64,000 nt of DNA from an uncultured Oscillospiraceae bacterium (GTDB lineage Bacteria; Bacillota; Clostridia; Oscillospirales; Oscillospiraceae). Position 1 is the stretch's first letter. Every line of letters begins with the position of its first letter. This document shows, piece after piece, positions 56,282 to 63,876 of the stretch. Below the pieces are notes generated by a model. The model saw nothing but the letters and a program-made list of their open reading frames with translations, did not search any database and was not told the origin of the DNA. The stretch lies in contig CAKUEH010000008.1 in assembly GCA_934646185.1 (NCBI GenBank), positions 1 through 64,000 of the forward strand. The letters run 5' to 3'. Position numbers and translations under genes: made by a program.

Positions 56282-58035
56282 CACATAAGAAAAAATCATT
56301 CCGCAGCGCCGCCCCAGTGTGGGCGGCGTTTGCTGTACCCATCGTCTGGCTGGCCGTGCTGATGGCAGGCTGCTACACGCCCGGAATGACTATCTTTGAC
56401 CTTGCCGCGCAATTCTCTGAAGTGACCAGAACGCCCTTTGCGCTGCACTGGACGCCATACACGATGAAGTTTATCGGCATCTTTTTACTGCTCTATGGCG
56501 GCGCGATTCTGTTCTATTACACAGGACAAAAGAATATGCGGCCCGGCGAGGAACATGGCTCCGCGTCGTGGGGCAGTGTCCGGGAGCTGGACAAGAAGTA
56601 CCGCGACAAGGATGCAGGCAAAAATGTCATTCTGACCCAACACCTGCAAATGAGTATGAACGGCAAGCTTCATCGCAGAAACCTGTTGCAGATCATCGTC
56701 GGCGGTTCCGGTTCGGGCAAGACGCGGTTCCTTGCAAAACCGAATCTTATGCTTGCCAATGCGAGTTTTATCGTCACTGACCCAAAGGGGGAAATGCTCC
56801 GTGCCGTCGGAAATCTGTTTCTGGAGGAAGGTTATGTTCTGCGCGTTTTTGACCTGATCGACCCGTCAAAATCGGACTGCTACAACCCCTTTTGCTATAT
56901 CCGCAAGGATGCGGACGTGTTCAAATTGATCGATAATTTCATCAAAAATACCACTCCAAAGGGTGCAAAAGCAAACGATCCGTTCTGGGAGAAGTCGGAA
57001 ACAGCACTTGACGCCGCGCTCATGCTCTATCTGCTCCACGAAGCGCCGTCCGAAGATCAGAACATGGAAACCATTCTCTATATGATCGAAAACGGCGGTG
57101 CAAAGGAAGAAGATGACGACTATCAATCTCCGCTCGATCTGCTCTTTGAAGCCTTGGAGGAAGAACAGCCCGACCACATTGCCGTGCGGCAATACCATAT
57201 TTTCAAGCAAGCCGCGGGCAAGACCGCAAAATCGATCTTGGTGAGCGCGGCTGTGCGGCTTGCATCGTTCACGCTGCCAGAAATCCAGCGCATCACCGCC
57301 AGCGACGATATGGAGCTTGGTAAGCTGGGCGAACGCAAGCAAGCCATCTTCTGCATCATTCCGGACAGCAATGACGCATCGCTCAATTTCCTCGTCGGTA
57401 TGCTCTACACGCAGGCATTTCAGGAGCTTTATTATCAGGCGGACAAGGTGCATCAAGGCTCTTTGCCGGTTCCGGTCCGTCTGATGTTCGATGAATTTGC
57501 AAACGTGGCCTTGCCCGACGGCTATGCCCGGTTGCAGGCAACTATGCGCTCCAGAAACATTATGTCAACTATCATCCTGCAAAACATTTCGCAGCTCAAA
57601 GCACTGTTCAAGGATGATTGGGAGGGCATCATCGGCAACGCGGATAGCTTCATCTATCTCGGCGGCAACGAGCAAAGCACACACAAGTACATTTCGGAGC
57701 TGCTTGGAAAAGAAACAATCGATACGAAAACGTCAAGCCAGAGCAAAGGCCGGAACGGTTCGTTCAGTCAGAATTTCCAACAGACTGGGCGCGAGCTTAT
57801 GACGCCGGACGAGGTGCGGCGGCTTGACAACAAGAACGCAATCGCCCTGATCCGCGGCGAGAAACCGGTCATTGACGAGAAGTATGACATTCTGAAACAC
57901 CCGAATATCCACCGCACGGAGGACGGCGGCGCGCCGCCGTATCTCCACACGCCGCTGCGCGCATTCGCGGCGGACGATCTCTCATTCCCCATTGAAAACA
58001 TTGACGATATTGTAATTTTGGAGGAATTTACATGA
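56278..58035 (+). CDS. virD4: VirD4-type conjugal transfer coupling ATPase
   Basis: Couples the relaxase-DNA complex to the type IV secretion channel at the membrane. The 585-residue protein has two N-terminal membrane segments (about 14-35 and 60-82), Walker A in VGGSGSGKTRFLAKP, a conserved FIVTDPKGEMLR, Walker B LMFDEFANV and a late MRSRNIMSTIILQNISQLK. The start is GTG 56278, overlapping the small upstream gene. The following gene overlaps by 4 nt. Confidence 0.95.
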   Translation: MTHKKKSFRSAAPVWAAFAVPIVWLAVLMAGCYTPGMTIFDLAAQFSEVTRTPFALHWTPYTMKFIGIFLLLYGGAILFYYTGQKNMRPGEEHGSASWGSVRELDKKYRDKDAGKNVILTQHLQMSMNGKLHRRNLLQIIVGGSGSGKTRFLAKPNLMLANASFIVTDPKGEMLRAVGNLFLEEGYVLRVFDLIDPSKSDCYNPFCYIRKDADVFKLIDNFIKNTTPKGAKANDPFWEKSETALDAALMLYLLHEAPSEDQNMETILYMIENGGAKEEDDDYQSPLDLLFEALEEEQPDHIAVRQYHIFKQAAGKTAKSILVSAAVRLASFTLPEIQRITASDDMELGKLGERKQAIFCIIPDSNDASLNFLVGMLYTQAFQELYYQADKVHQGSLPVPVRLMFDEFANVALPDGYARLQATMRSRNIMSTIILQNISQLKALFKDDWEGIIGNADSFIYLGGNEQSTHKYISELLGKETIDTKTSSQSKGRNGSFSQNFQQTGRELMTPDEVRRLDNKNAIALIRGEKPVIDEKYDILKHPNIHRTEDGGAPPYLHTPLRAFAADDLSFPIENIDDIVILEEFT

Positions 58036-58355
58036 AACATGAATTAACCCCGCGGCGCAAGGAGCGCCGCATTATGGCCGTCTGGACAAGTCTTGTGATG
58101 ACAACAGCGCTGTTCACGACCTCGGCATTTGCGGCTGACAGCGATCCGCTGACCATCGTGAACAATCTTTCCGATTTTATCTTTTCCTGCATTAAGGCAA
58201 TCGGCATTATCATCCTCGGCTGGGGCGTTGTGCAGCTCGGTATGTCCGTGCAGTCGCACGACGCGACGCAGAGAACGCAGGGTGTTCTTTGCCTGTTCGG
58301 TGGTCTGCTGATTGCGTTTGCAAAAGAAATCCTGACGGCGATCGGTGTGGTGTAA
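58032..58355 (+). CDS. Maff2-family mobile element membrane protein
   Basis: Short T4SS-associated membrane protein, found between virD4 and the virB6-like gene in Tn1549-type elements. The 107-residue protein has a possible signal or first membrane segment (about 14-35, ending FAADS), two further hydrophobic stretches (FSCIKAIGIIILGWGVVQLG and LCLFGGLLIAFAKEILTAIG) and a polar loop between. This fits VirB2/VirB3-like proteins in topology. The start overlaps virD4 (ATGA). Confidence 0.88.
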   Translation: MKHELTPRRKERRIMAVWTSLVMTTALFTTSAFAADSDPLTIVNNLSDFIFSCIKAIGIIILGWGVVQLGMSVQSHDATQRTQGVLCLFGGLLIAFAKEILTAIGVV

Positions 58356-58361
58356 GCAAAA

Positions 58362-58392
58362 GAAATGCGCCCCGACTTGGGACGCATTTTAT
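58362..58392. terminator. Hairpin after the Maff2 gene
   Basis: AAATGCG-CCCC/GGG-ACGCATTT stem followed by TATT, between convergent genes. Similar in sequence to the hairpin at 59950-59984. Confidence 0.75.
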
Positions 58393-58395
58393 TAC

Positions 58396-58731
58396 CTACA
58401 TTTTCATATTTTGCAGCGCAGTCCTCTGATCCCGCCGACCATACACAACCGCTGTGATTTGGACTTTCTTCTGCTCCTCATTGACCCAGAAATAGACAAG
58501 ATAATTCTTGACCGGCATTTTGCGGATACCCGCGCTGTGCCAAGGTTCTTCTTCCGTCAGCGCGACCCGATTTGGAAGCGTGGAAAGGGATAGGATTTCC
58601 TTTTCCAGCGTGTCCAACATCCGGATCGCCGTCCGTTTTTCCTGCAAATCCTCGGCAATATAGCGGATGATCTCTTGAAGCTGGCGCTGTGCCGGTTCTG
58701 TGATCTTTACTTCATACTGTTCCACACTCAA
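58396..58731 (-). CDS. RelE/ParE-family toxin
   Basis: Type II toxin on the opposite strand to the conjugation genes. The 111-residue protein has the ParE/RelE fold pattern: ITEPAQRQLQEIIRYIAEDL at the start, then MLDTLEKEILSLSTLPNRVALTEEEPW and the C-terminal MPVKNYLVYFWVNEEQKKVQITAVVYGRRD. A ribosome- or gyrase-directed target cannot be told. It overlaps the antitoxin stop by 4 nt. Confidence 0.9.
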   Translation of the reverse strand: MSVEQYEVKITEPAQRQLQEIIRYIAEDLQEKRTAIRMLDTLEKEILSLSTLPNRVALTEEEPWHSAGIRKMPVKNYLVYFWVNEEQKKVQITAVVYGRRDQRTALQNMKM

Positions 58732-59027
58732 AGTCCTCTGCGCAGGTCTGCAAAGACTTCGGATGCGTCACGGGAACGGTCAGCCTTTGCAGCGTTCAGG
58801 CCAGTTTGCATCATAGCGTTAAATTCCGCGTCCGTCATTTCATCACGGGCGACCGGCGCAGACGGCAAGACCAGAGAAAATGGGATTCCGTTTCTGTAAA
58901 TGATCTGCTTATACAGGGCATTGATGACAACCGACGCGGGAACACCGAGCCGATCCAAAATCCCCTCTGCCTGCTCTTTTACATCCGGCTCCACACGGGC
59001 CATGACATTTGCGGTTCTTGTAGCCAA
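58728..59027 (-). CDS. RelB/DinJ-family antitoxin
   Basis: Antitoxin and autorepressor partner of the 58396 toxin. The 99-residue protein has a ribbon-helix-helix start, TANVMARVEPDVKEQAEGILDRLGVPASVVINALYKQII, the DinJ pattern, with a C-terminal toxin-binding tail. The start is TTG 59027, 8 nt after AAGGAGG; an upstream in-frame ATG at 59048 would sit before that RBS. A palindromic operator overlaps its promoter. Confidence 0.9.
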   Translation of the reverse strand: MATRTANVMARVEPDVKEQAEGILDRLGVPASVVINALYKQIIYRNGIPFSLVLPSAPVARDEMTDAEFNAMMQTGLNAAKADRSRDASEVFADLRRGL

Positions 59028-59046
59028 ATGAATCGCCTCCTTTGTC

Positions 59047-59078
59047 ATTAGTATATACGAATGTACTGCAAATTGCAA
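59047..59078 (-). promoter_or_regulatory. Promoter and operator of the RelB/RelE pair
   Basis: Minus strand TTGCAA (59078-59073), 17-bp spacer, TATACT (59055-59050). The palindrome ATTAGTATATACGAAT (59047-59062, 14 of 16 symmetric) covers the -10 box, the expected place for autorepression by a ribbon-helix-helix antitoxin. Confidence 0.75.
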
Positions 59079-59108
59079 TACATTTTTCAAGATCGGAGAT
59101 GAAACCAT

Positions 59109-59948
59109 GTGAGTGACAACTGGGTCGTATCGACCCTTGAAGATGCTTTAAGCAACTGGAATGACAAGCTGACTGAAATCTGGTCACTTGTTTCACAAAC
59201 ACCTGAGAGCTTTCGCGGTGGCGAAATCTGGACGGTTATTGTCAGCATCCACAACGCGCTGGTAGGCTTCGGCTATGGCCTGCTGGTGTTATTTTTTGCA
59301 ATGGGCGTGTTCCGCTCGGCGGCCAGCTTCCGCGAATTGCAGCGACCGGAATTTGCCCTGCGGCACTTTATCCGGTTTTTACTTGCAAAGGTTGCGGTCG
59401 GCTCGTCGCTGGAGCTGATAACCGCCATCTACAAAATCTGCGGCGGCGTAGTCAGCACCGTCATGGGTGGCATTGGTGCTGCAATTTCCACGACGGCGAC
59501 ACTTCCAGACAAGATCGTAGAAGCCATTGAAGATGTGAGCTTTCTGGAGTCTATTCCGCTCTGGCTGGTATCGCTGTTAGGCAGCTTGCTGATAACCGTC
59601 CTGTCCTTTATGCTGATCCTGACCGTCTATGGCCGCTTTTTCAAAATCTTTATCTATACCGCGATTGCACCGCTTCCGTTGGCATCGTTCGCCGGAGAAG
59701 CGACTCCGCGCACGGGGCAGACATTCCTGAAAAGCTATGTCGGCGTGTGTATGGAGGGCGCGGTCATTGTGCTGTCCTGCGTGATCTATTCCGCTTTTTT
59801 ATCTGGTGGAAGTTCGGCGCTGGATGAATCGCTTCTAGCCGTCACAATGGTCTGGCAATACATCGGACAGCTCATGTTCAATATGCTGGTGCTGACCGGC
59901 CTTGTCAAAGGGTCTGACCGGCTGGTGCATGAAATGCTTGGTGCATAA
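59109..59948 (+). CDS. VirB6/TrbL-like conjugal transfer membrane protein
   Basis: Polytopic inner-membrane component of the T4SS channel. The 279-residue protein has about six membrane segments, with the typical SFRELQRPEFALRHFIRFLLAKVAVG, LTVYGRFFKIFIYTAIAPLPLASF and a C-terminal GLVKGSDRLVHEMLGA. The start is taken as GTG 59109, 7 nt after GGAGATGAAACC. The ATG at 59107 in another frame is followed at once by TGA. It is separated from Maff2 by the toxin-antitoxin insert. Confidence 0.9.
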   Translation: MSDNWVVSTLEDALSNWNDKLTEIWSLVSQTPESFRGGEIWTVIVSIHNALVGFGYGLLVLFFAMGVFRSAASFRELQRPEFALRHFIRFLLAKVAVGSSLELITAIYKICGGVVSTVMGGIGAAISTTATLPDKIVEAIEDVSFLESIPLWLVSLLGSLLITVLSFMLILTVYGRFFKIFIYTAIAPLPLASFAGEATPRTGQTFLKSYVGVCMEGAVIVLSCVIYSAFLSGGSSALDESLLAVTMVWQYIGQLMFNMLVLTGLVKGSDRLVHEMLGA

Positions 59949-59949
59949 A

Positions 59950-59984
59950 AGAATTGCGTCCCAAGTCGGGACGCAATTCTTTCT
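59950..59984. terminator. Hairpin after the VirB6-like gene
   Basis: AATTGCGTCCC/GGGACGCAATT perfect 11-bp stem followed by CTTTC on plus and A-rich then TTTT on minus. It lies between convergent genes. Confidence 0.8.
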
Positions 59985-59990
59985 GACTGT

Positions 59991-60332
59991 TCAGAGAAAT
60001 TCCAGTGTCCTGGATTCGCCTGGCTTCAGGTCCTTTGTGTAGTGGTGTATCAGCTCCGCCATGATCCGTTCTTCTCGTTTCTGGCGAATGTAGCGGATTG
60101 TCCAGCATAAGACGAAGAACAGCACGCAGGCAATGAAGATCAAAATGCAGACTGTTCGGTGTGCTTCCGCCCAGCGCGGCCAGAACAGCTTTGTTGCTAC
60201 AAAGTAGCAGCCAAGCGGAAACAGACGTAATTTCCAGAGGATACGAACGACGATTGGCAGGCTGAGAATCACAAGTGCAACGATCAAAAGTTGGTGTCCG
60301 ATGGTACGGAATAGAGGTAATGCAGAAGCCAT
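59991..60332 (-). CDS. Small membrane protein of unknown function
   Basis: The 113-residue protein has two hydrophobic segments (about 14-32 and 62-82, CILIFIACVLFFVLCWTIRYI) and a charged C-terminal cytoplasmic tail (RQKREERIMAELIHHYTKDL). ATG 60332 has GGAGA at 7 nt. On the opposite strand to the conjugation genes, between the VirB6-like gene and the second toxin-antitoxin pair. No family recognised; it might be an exclusion or immunity protein, but there is no evidence. Confidence 0.7.
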   Translation of the reverse strand: MASALPLFRTIGHQLLIVALVILSLPIVVRILWKLRLFPLGCYFVATKLFWPRWAEAHRTVCILIFIACVLFFVLCWTIRYIRQKREERIMAELIHHYTKDLKPGESRTLEFL

Positions 60333-60448
60333 AATATCTCTCCTTTTTTAAGTTTTATCCGCAAATATTATCTCATATACTCATTTTGTTGTCAAATTTT
60401 CAACATTTTTATTGAAAATATTTTTAGTTGGCCCGCGATGCAGGAATC

Positions 60449-60477
60449 TTGACCCGCGGCTTAATATGGGGTATAAT
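60449..60477 (+). promoter_or_regulatory. Promoter of the Phd/ParE pair
   Basis: TTGACC (60449-60454), 17-bp spacer, TATAAT (60472-60477). Bases 60333-60448 are AT-rich with nothing else recognised. Confidence 0.85.
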
Positions 60478-60502
60478 ATAGCCACAGAAAGGAGCTGACG
60501 CT

Positions 60503-60760
60503 ATGAGCATCATCCCAATGCGGGACCTGAAAAATACCGTTGAGGTCGAGCGCCGCTGCGCAGAAGAAAACGGCCCGGTCTATGTCACGAAAAACGGCTA
60601 TGGCCGGCTGGTCGTGATGGACATTGAGTATTACGAGCGCACCATGCAGAAGATGGCTGAAGCAAAGGCGGTGCTGGATGGGCTGGCCGATGTGAAGGCC
60701 GGAAAGGTCGTTGACGGAAAAGCAGCGATCCAGAATATCAGGAGCGGATATGGAATCTAA
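60503..60760 (+). CDS. Phd/YefM-family antitoxin
   Basis: Antitoxin of a second type II pair. The 85-residue protein has the Phd/YefM opening IIPMRDLKNTVEVERRCAEENGPVYVTKNGYGRLVVMDIEYYE, ending in a helical toxin-neutralising tail. AAAGGAG precedes ATG 60503. The stop overlaps the toxin start by 11 nt, so the two are coupled. Confidence 0.93.
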   Translation: MSIIPMRDLKNTVEVERRCAEENGPVYVTKNGYGRLVVMDIEYYERTMQKMAEAKAVLDGLADVKAGKVVDGKAAIQNIRSGYGI

Positions 60761-61082
60761 GTATTCGTATTTGCTGACGCAAAAGGCTGAGGCCGACTTG
60801 GATAGCATTGTTTCCTATCTTTCGCTGGAGCTGTCAAATCCAAAAGCGGCATCCGACTTTGTAGACAAATTGCAGGCTGTGATCGAGGAGACACTGCTGT
60901 TCCCGCTGAGCGGTTCTCTGGTCAACAATGAGTTTCTTCCCGACACGGCGGTCCGGAAAAAGGTGATTGGAAATTATGTGATGTACTATCTTCCGGACAC
61001 GGAGCAGCACATCATCTATATTCTCCGGCTTATCTATGGCCGCCGGAGCGTCGAGGAAATTTTAAGACAGTTGGAAATCTAA
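60750..61082 (+). CDS. RelE/ParE-family toxin
   Basis: Toxin partner of the Phd antitoxin. The 110-residue protein starts YSYLLTQKAEADLDSIVSYLSLELSNPKAASDFVDKLQAVIE and ends YVMYYLPDTEQHIIYILRLIYGRRSVEEIL, the ParE pattern with a conserved C-terminal Arg. ATG 60750 is 6 nt after GGAGCGG within the antitoxin gene. Unrelated in detail to the toxin at 58396. Confidence 0.93.
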   Translation: MESKYSYLLTQKAEADLDSIVSYLSLELSNPKAASDFVDKLQAVIEETLLFPLSGSLVNNEFLPDTAVRKKVIGNYVMYYLPDTEQHIIYILRLIYGRRSVEEILRQLEI

Positions 61083-61094
61083 TATCGGCATATT

Positions 61095-61132
61095 GGAAAA
61101 GCGCGTTGCCCATCTTGGGCGACGCGCTTTTC
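61095..61132 (+). terminator. Terminator-like hairpin after the Phd/ParE pair
   Basis: GGAAAAGCGCGTTGCCC and GGGCGACGCGCTTTTCC form a 16-17-bp stem with one mismatch. It lies between the toxin stop and prgI. Its 3' arm ends in TTTTCC, so termination may be partial. Confidence 0.7.
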
Positions 61133-61165
61133 CATATCTATTTCATAAGAAAGAAGGTAATCCAT

Positions 61166-61510
61166 ATCGAAGTCAAAATTCCAAAAGAAATCCGTGCGCA
61201 CCGGGAAACGATCTTTTTCGGTCTGTCTGCGCGGCAGTTTATTTGTGCAATTCTGGCCGTCGGTCTGGCGGCTGGCATCTATCTCGGCTTGGGCGGCATC
61301 ATCGGCAAAGAAGCCGCAAGCTGGCTTTGTCTGCTGGTGGCTGCGCCGGTTGCAATCGCCGGGTTCTTCCATTACAACGGCATGAGCTTAGAACAGTTTC
61401 TTTGGGCGTTCATCAAGTCTGAAATCCTGTGCGCAGGCCCGCGCCGGTTTGATTCCGTGAATCTGCATGAGGAAGTCTTTGCAAGCATTATGGAGGGCGC
61501 GCTGGAATGA
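61166..61510 (+). CDS. PrgI-family T4SS membrane protein, non-standard start
   Basis: VirB3-like inner-membrane protein that pairs with VirB4. About 114 residues, opening EVKIPKEIRAHRETIFFGLSARQF, with two membrane segments (ICAILAVGLAAGIYLGLGG and WLCLLVAAPVAIAGFFHYNG), the PrgI pattern. The RBS-like AAGAAGG (61151-61157) is followed only by ATC codons at 61160 and 61166 in frame. The sole upstream ATG (61106) lies inside the preceding hairpin and would add about 20 atypical residues. ATC initiation is therefore the best fit. Overlaps virB4 by 4 nt. Confidence 0.85.
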   Translation: MEVKIPKEIRAHRETIFFGLSARQFICAILAVGLAAGIYLGLGGIIGKEAASWLCLLVAAPVAIAGFFHYNGMSLEQFLWAFIKSEILCAGPRRFDSVNLHEEVFASIMEGALE

Positions 61511-63837
61511 TGAAATCCCTGTTGGCTGCCAACCGCAGCGAGAAAGATTCTTTTCGGGTTCCGCACAGTGTCCAACAGTCTATCCCCATTCGCCGCATCT
61601 TCACGGACGGTATCTGGCAGGTCGGACAGAAGTACAGTAAAACATGGCGCTTTTCGGATATTAACTATGCTGCATCCTCGTTGGATGACCGGCGCAGTAT
61701 TTTTCGTTCGTATGGTGCTGTTTTGAACAGTTTACCGACCGACGCGACTGCAAAAATCACGATCATCAACCGCCGCCTGAATCCGGTTGACTTTCAGCGC
61801 ACAATGCTCATGCCGGAATGTAACGACGGCCTTGATTATTACCGTGGAGAATACAACCAGATCATTCTGGATAAGGCTGCGGAAAGCAACAATCTGGTGC
61901 AGGAAAAGTACATCACGCTGTCTATCGGTCTGCGAAAGATCGAGCAGACCCGCGCATATTTCAGGCGCGTCGATACCAACCTGTCCGCCAGTTTCGGGCG
62001 GCTGGATTCCGGGGCCTACGCCATTTCCTGCGCTGACCGGCTGCGGCTCCTGCATGACTTCTTCCGACCTGGCGAAGAAGCGTCTTTCCGGTTTGACCTG
62101 TCCGCGAACATCAAGCGCGGCATCGACTTCCGCGACCTGATCTGCCCGGACGGGCTGCAATTCCGCGCCGGGTATTTTGAAATGGGCGGCAAGTTTGGGC
62201 GCGTGCTTTTTATGCGCGACTACGCATCTTTTATCAGCGACGAAATGATAAAAGACCTGTCTGATTTTTCCCGAAATCTGCTGCTGTCCATTGACATTCT
62301 TCCGATTCCCACCGAAGAAGCGGTACGCGAGGTGCAAAGCCGAATCCTCGGCGTGGAAACGGATATAACCCGCTGGCAGCAAAGGCAAAACCGGCAGAAC
62401 AATTTCACCGCAACCGTGCCGTATGACTTGGAGCAAATGCGCACGGAATCGAAAGACCTGCTGGAAGATCTGACCGCCCGCGACCAGCGGCTCATGTTCG
62501 CCTGTGTGACGCTCGTACACATTGCCGATACGCTGGAGCAACTTGACGCAGATACGCAGACCTTACAGTCTATTGCGCAAGAGAAATTATGCGGATTCTC
62601 CGTTCTCCGCTACCAGCAAGAAGATGGCTTGAATACGGTTCTTCCGTATGGCCTGCGGCGGATCCACGCGCTGAGAACGCTCACGACAGAGAGCTGCGCC
62701 GTTCTCATGCCGTTCCGCGCACAGGAAATTCAAGACCCCGGCGGCCTTTATTATGGCGTCAATGCGATTTCAAAAAATCTTCTGATCTGTGACCGCAAGC
62801 GGCTCATTTCCCCGCACGCTTTTTACTTAGGCGTGTCCGGTTCGGGCAAATCTGTGGCAATGAAAAATACCATCGCAAACGTCGCGCTGTCTACGAACGA
62901 CGACATTATCATCATCGACGCAGAACGTGAATATGCACCTATCGCGCGGGCGCTGAGCGGCGAAGTCATCGAAATCTCTCCGAACAGCCAGCACCATATC
63001 AATCCGCTTGACCTGCAAGACGGCTATGAGGACGGCGAGAATCCGATTGCAATGAAATCCGAACTCATAACCAGTATCTTGGAGCAGCAAATGGGTGCAG
63101 GGTTGCTGTCCGGTTCTCAGAAATCCATTATCGACCGATGCACAGCCAGCGTCTACCAGAACTATTTCCATGCAAAAGGTGCGCTGCCTATGCCGCTGCT
63201 GTCCGATTGGCGCGCGGAGGTGCTGCAACAGCCAGACCCCGAAGCACGGGAAATCGCGCTGGCGGCAGAGCTTATCACGGAGGGCAGCTTGAACGTCTTT
63301 GCGCACCCGACAAATGTGGACATCAACAACCGGATTGTCGTTCTGGATTTGTACGAAATGGGAGAGCAGCTCCGTCCGACCGCGCTCGTTGTGGCATTGG
63401 AGGCCATCCAAAACCGCGTCATGGAGAACCGCAAGCGCGGCAAGTACACTTGGGTGTTCCTCGACGAAGTGTATTTGTATTTCAAGTACAAATACTCCGG
63501 TGAAATTCTCTATCGCGCATGGAAGCGATTCCGTAAATACGGCGCAGCCTTAACCGCCGCAAGCCAGAACGTAGAGGAATGTCTGAAATCCGAAACGGCA
63601 CGTCTGATGTTCGCCAACTCCGAATTTCTGCTGCTGTTCAATCAAGCCGCAACCGACCGCGCAGAGCTGTCGAAGCTGCTTCACATTTCCGATACGCAGC
63701 TCAGCTATATCACAAACGCCGAAGCCGGTCACAGTCTGCTGCGCATGGGCGGCTCCATCGTGCCTTTCGTCAACACCATTCCGAGAGAAACGGAGTTATA
63801 CAAATTGATGACGACGACACCTGGGGAAGCATTATAA
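61507..63837 (+). CDS. virB4: VirB4-like conjugal transfer ATPase
   Basis: Energises T4SS assembly and DNA transport. The 776-residue protein has an N-terminal interaction domain and a C-terminal RecA-like ATPase: Walker A LGVSGSGKSVAMKNT (about residue 440), DDIIIIDAEREYAPI, Walker B TWVFLDEVYLYFK and the sensor-like AASQNVEECLKSETARLMFANSEF. Complete. ATG 61507 overlaps the prgI stop. Confidence 0.95.
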   Translation: MMKSLLAANRSEKDSFRVPHSVQQSIPIRRIFTDGIWQVGQKYSKTWRFSDINYAASSLDDRRSIFRSYGAVLNSLPTDATAKITIINRRLNPVDFQRTMLMPECNDGLDYYRGEYNQIILDKAAESNNLVQEKYITLSIGLRKIEQTRAYFRRVDTNLSASFGRLDSGAYAISCADRLRLLHDFFRPGEEASFRFDLSANIKRGIDFRDLICPDGLQFRAGYFEMGGKFGRVLFMRDYASFISDEMIKDLSDFSRNLLLSIDILPIPTEEAVREVQSRILGVETDITRWQQRQNRQNNFTATVPYDLEQMRTESKDLLEDLTARDQRLMFACVTLVHIADTLEQLDADTQTLQSIAQEKLCGFSVLRYQQEDGLNTVLPYGLRRIHALRTLTTESCAVLMPFRAQEIQDPGGLYYGVNAISKNLLICDRKRLISPHAFYLGVSGSGKSVAMKNTIANVALSTNDDIIIIDAEREYAPIARALSGEVIEISPNSQHHINPLDLQDGYEDGENPIAMKSELITSILEQQMGAGLLSGSQKSIIDRCTASVYQNYFHAKGALPMPLLSDWRAEVLQQPDPEAREIALAAELITEGSLNVFAHPTNVDINNRIVVLDLYEMGEQLRPTALVVALEAIQNRVMENRKRGKYTWVFLDEVYLYFKYKYSGEILYRAWKRFRKYGAALTAASQNVEECLKSETARLMFANSEFLLLFNQAATDRAELSKLLHISDTQLSYITNAEAGHSLLRMGGSIVPFVNTIPRETELYKLMTTTPGEAL

Positions 63838-63841
63838 ATGC

Positions 63842-63856
63842 GTCTCACCGTGAGAC
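63842..63856. repeat. Intergenic palindrome GTCTCACCGTGAGAC, copy 5
   Basis: Starts 5 bp after the virB4 stop and lies just before the next gene; perfect symmetry, with GC flanks. Confidence 0.8.
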
Positions 63857-63876
63857 GCAAATCAGAGGTGATTATT

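Noticed and set aside
42909..63856. CRISPR array from the repeated GTCTCACSGTGAGAC motif
   Set aside because: Copies are kilobases apart, in different intergenic gaps, with no regular spacers and no cas genes.
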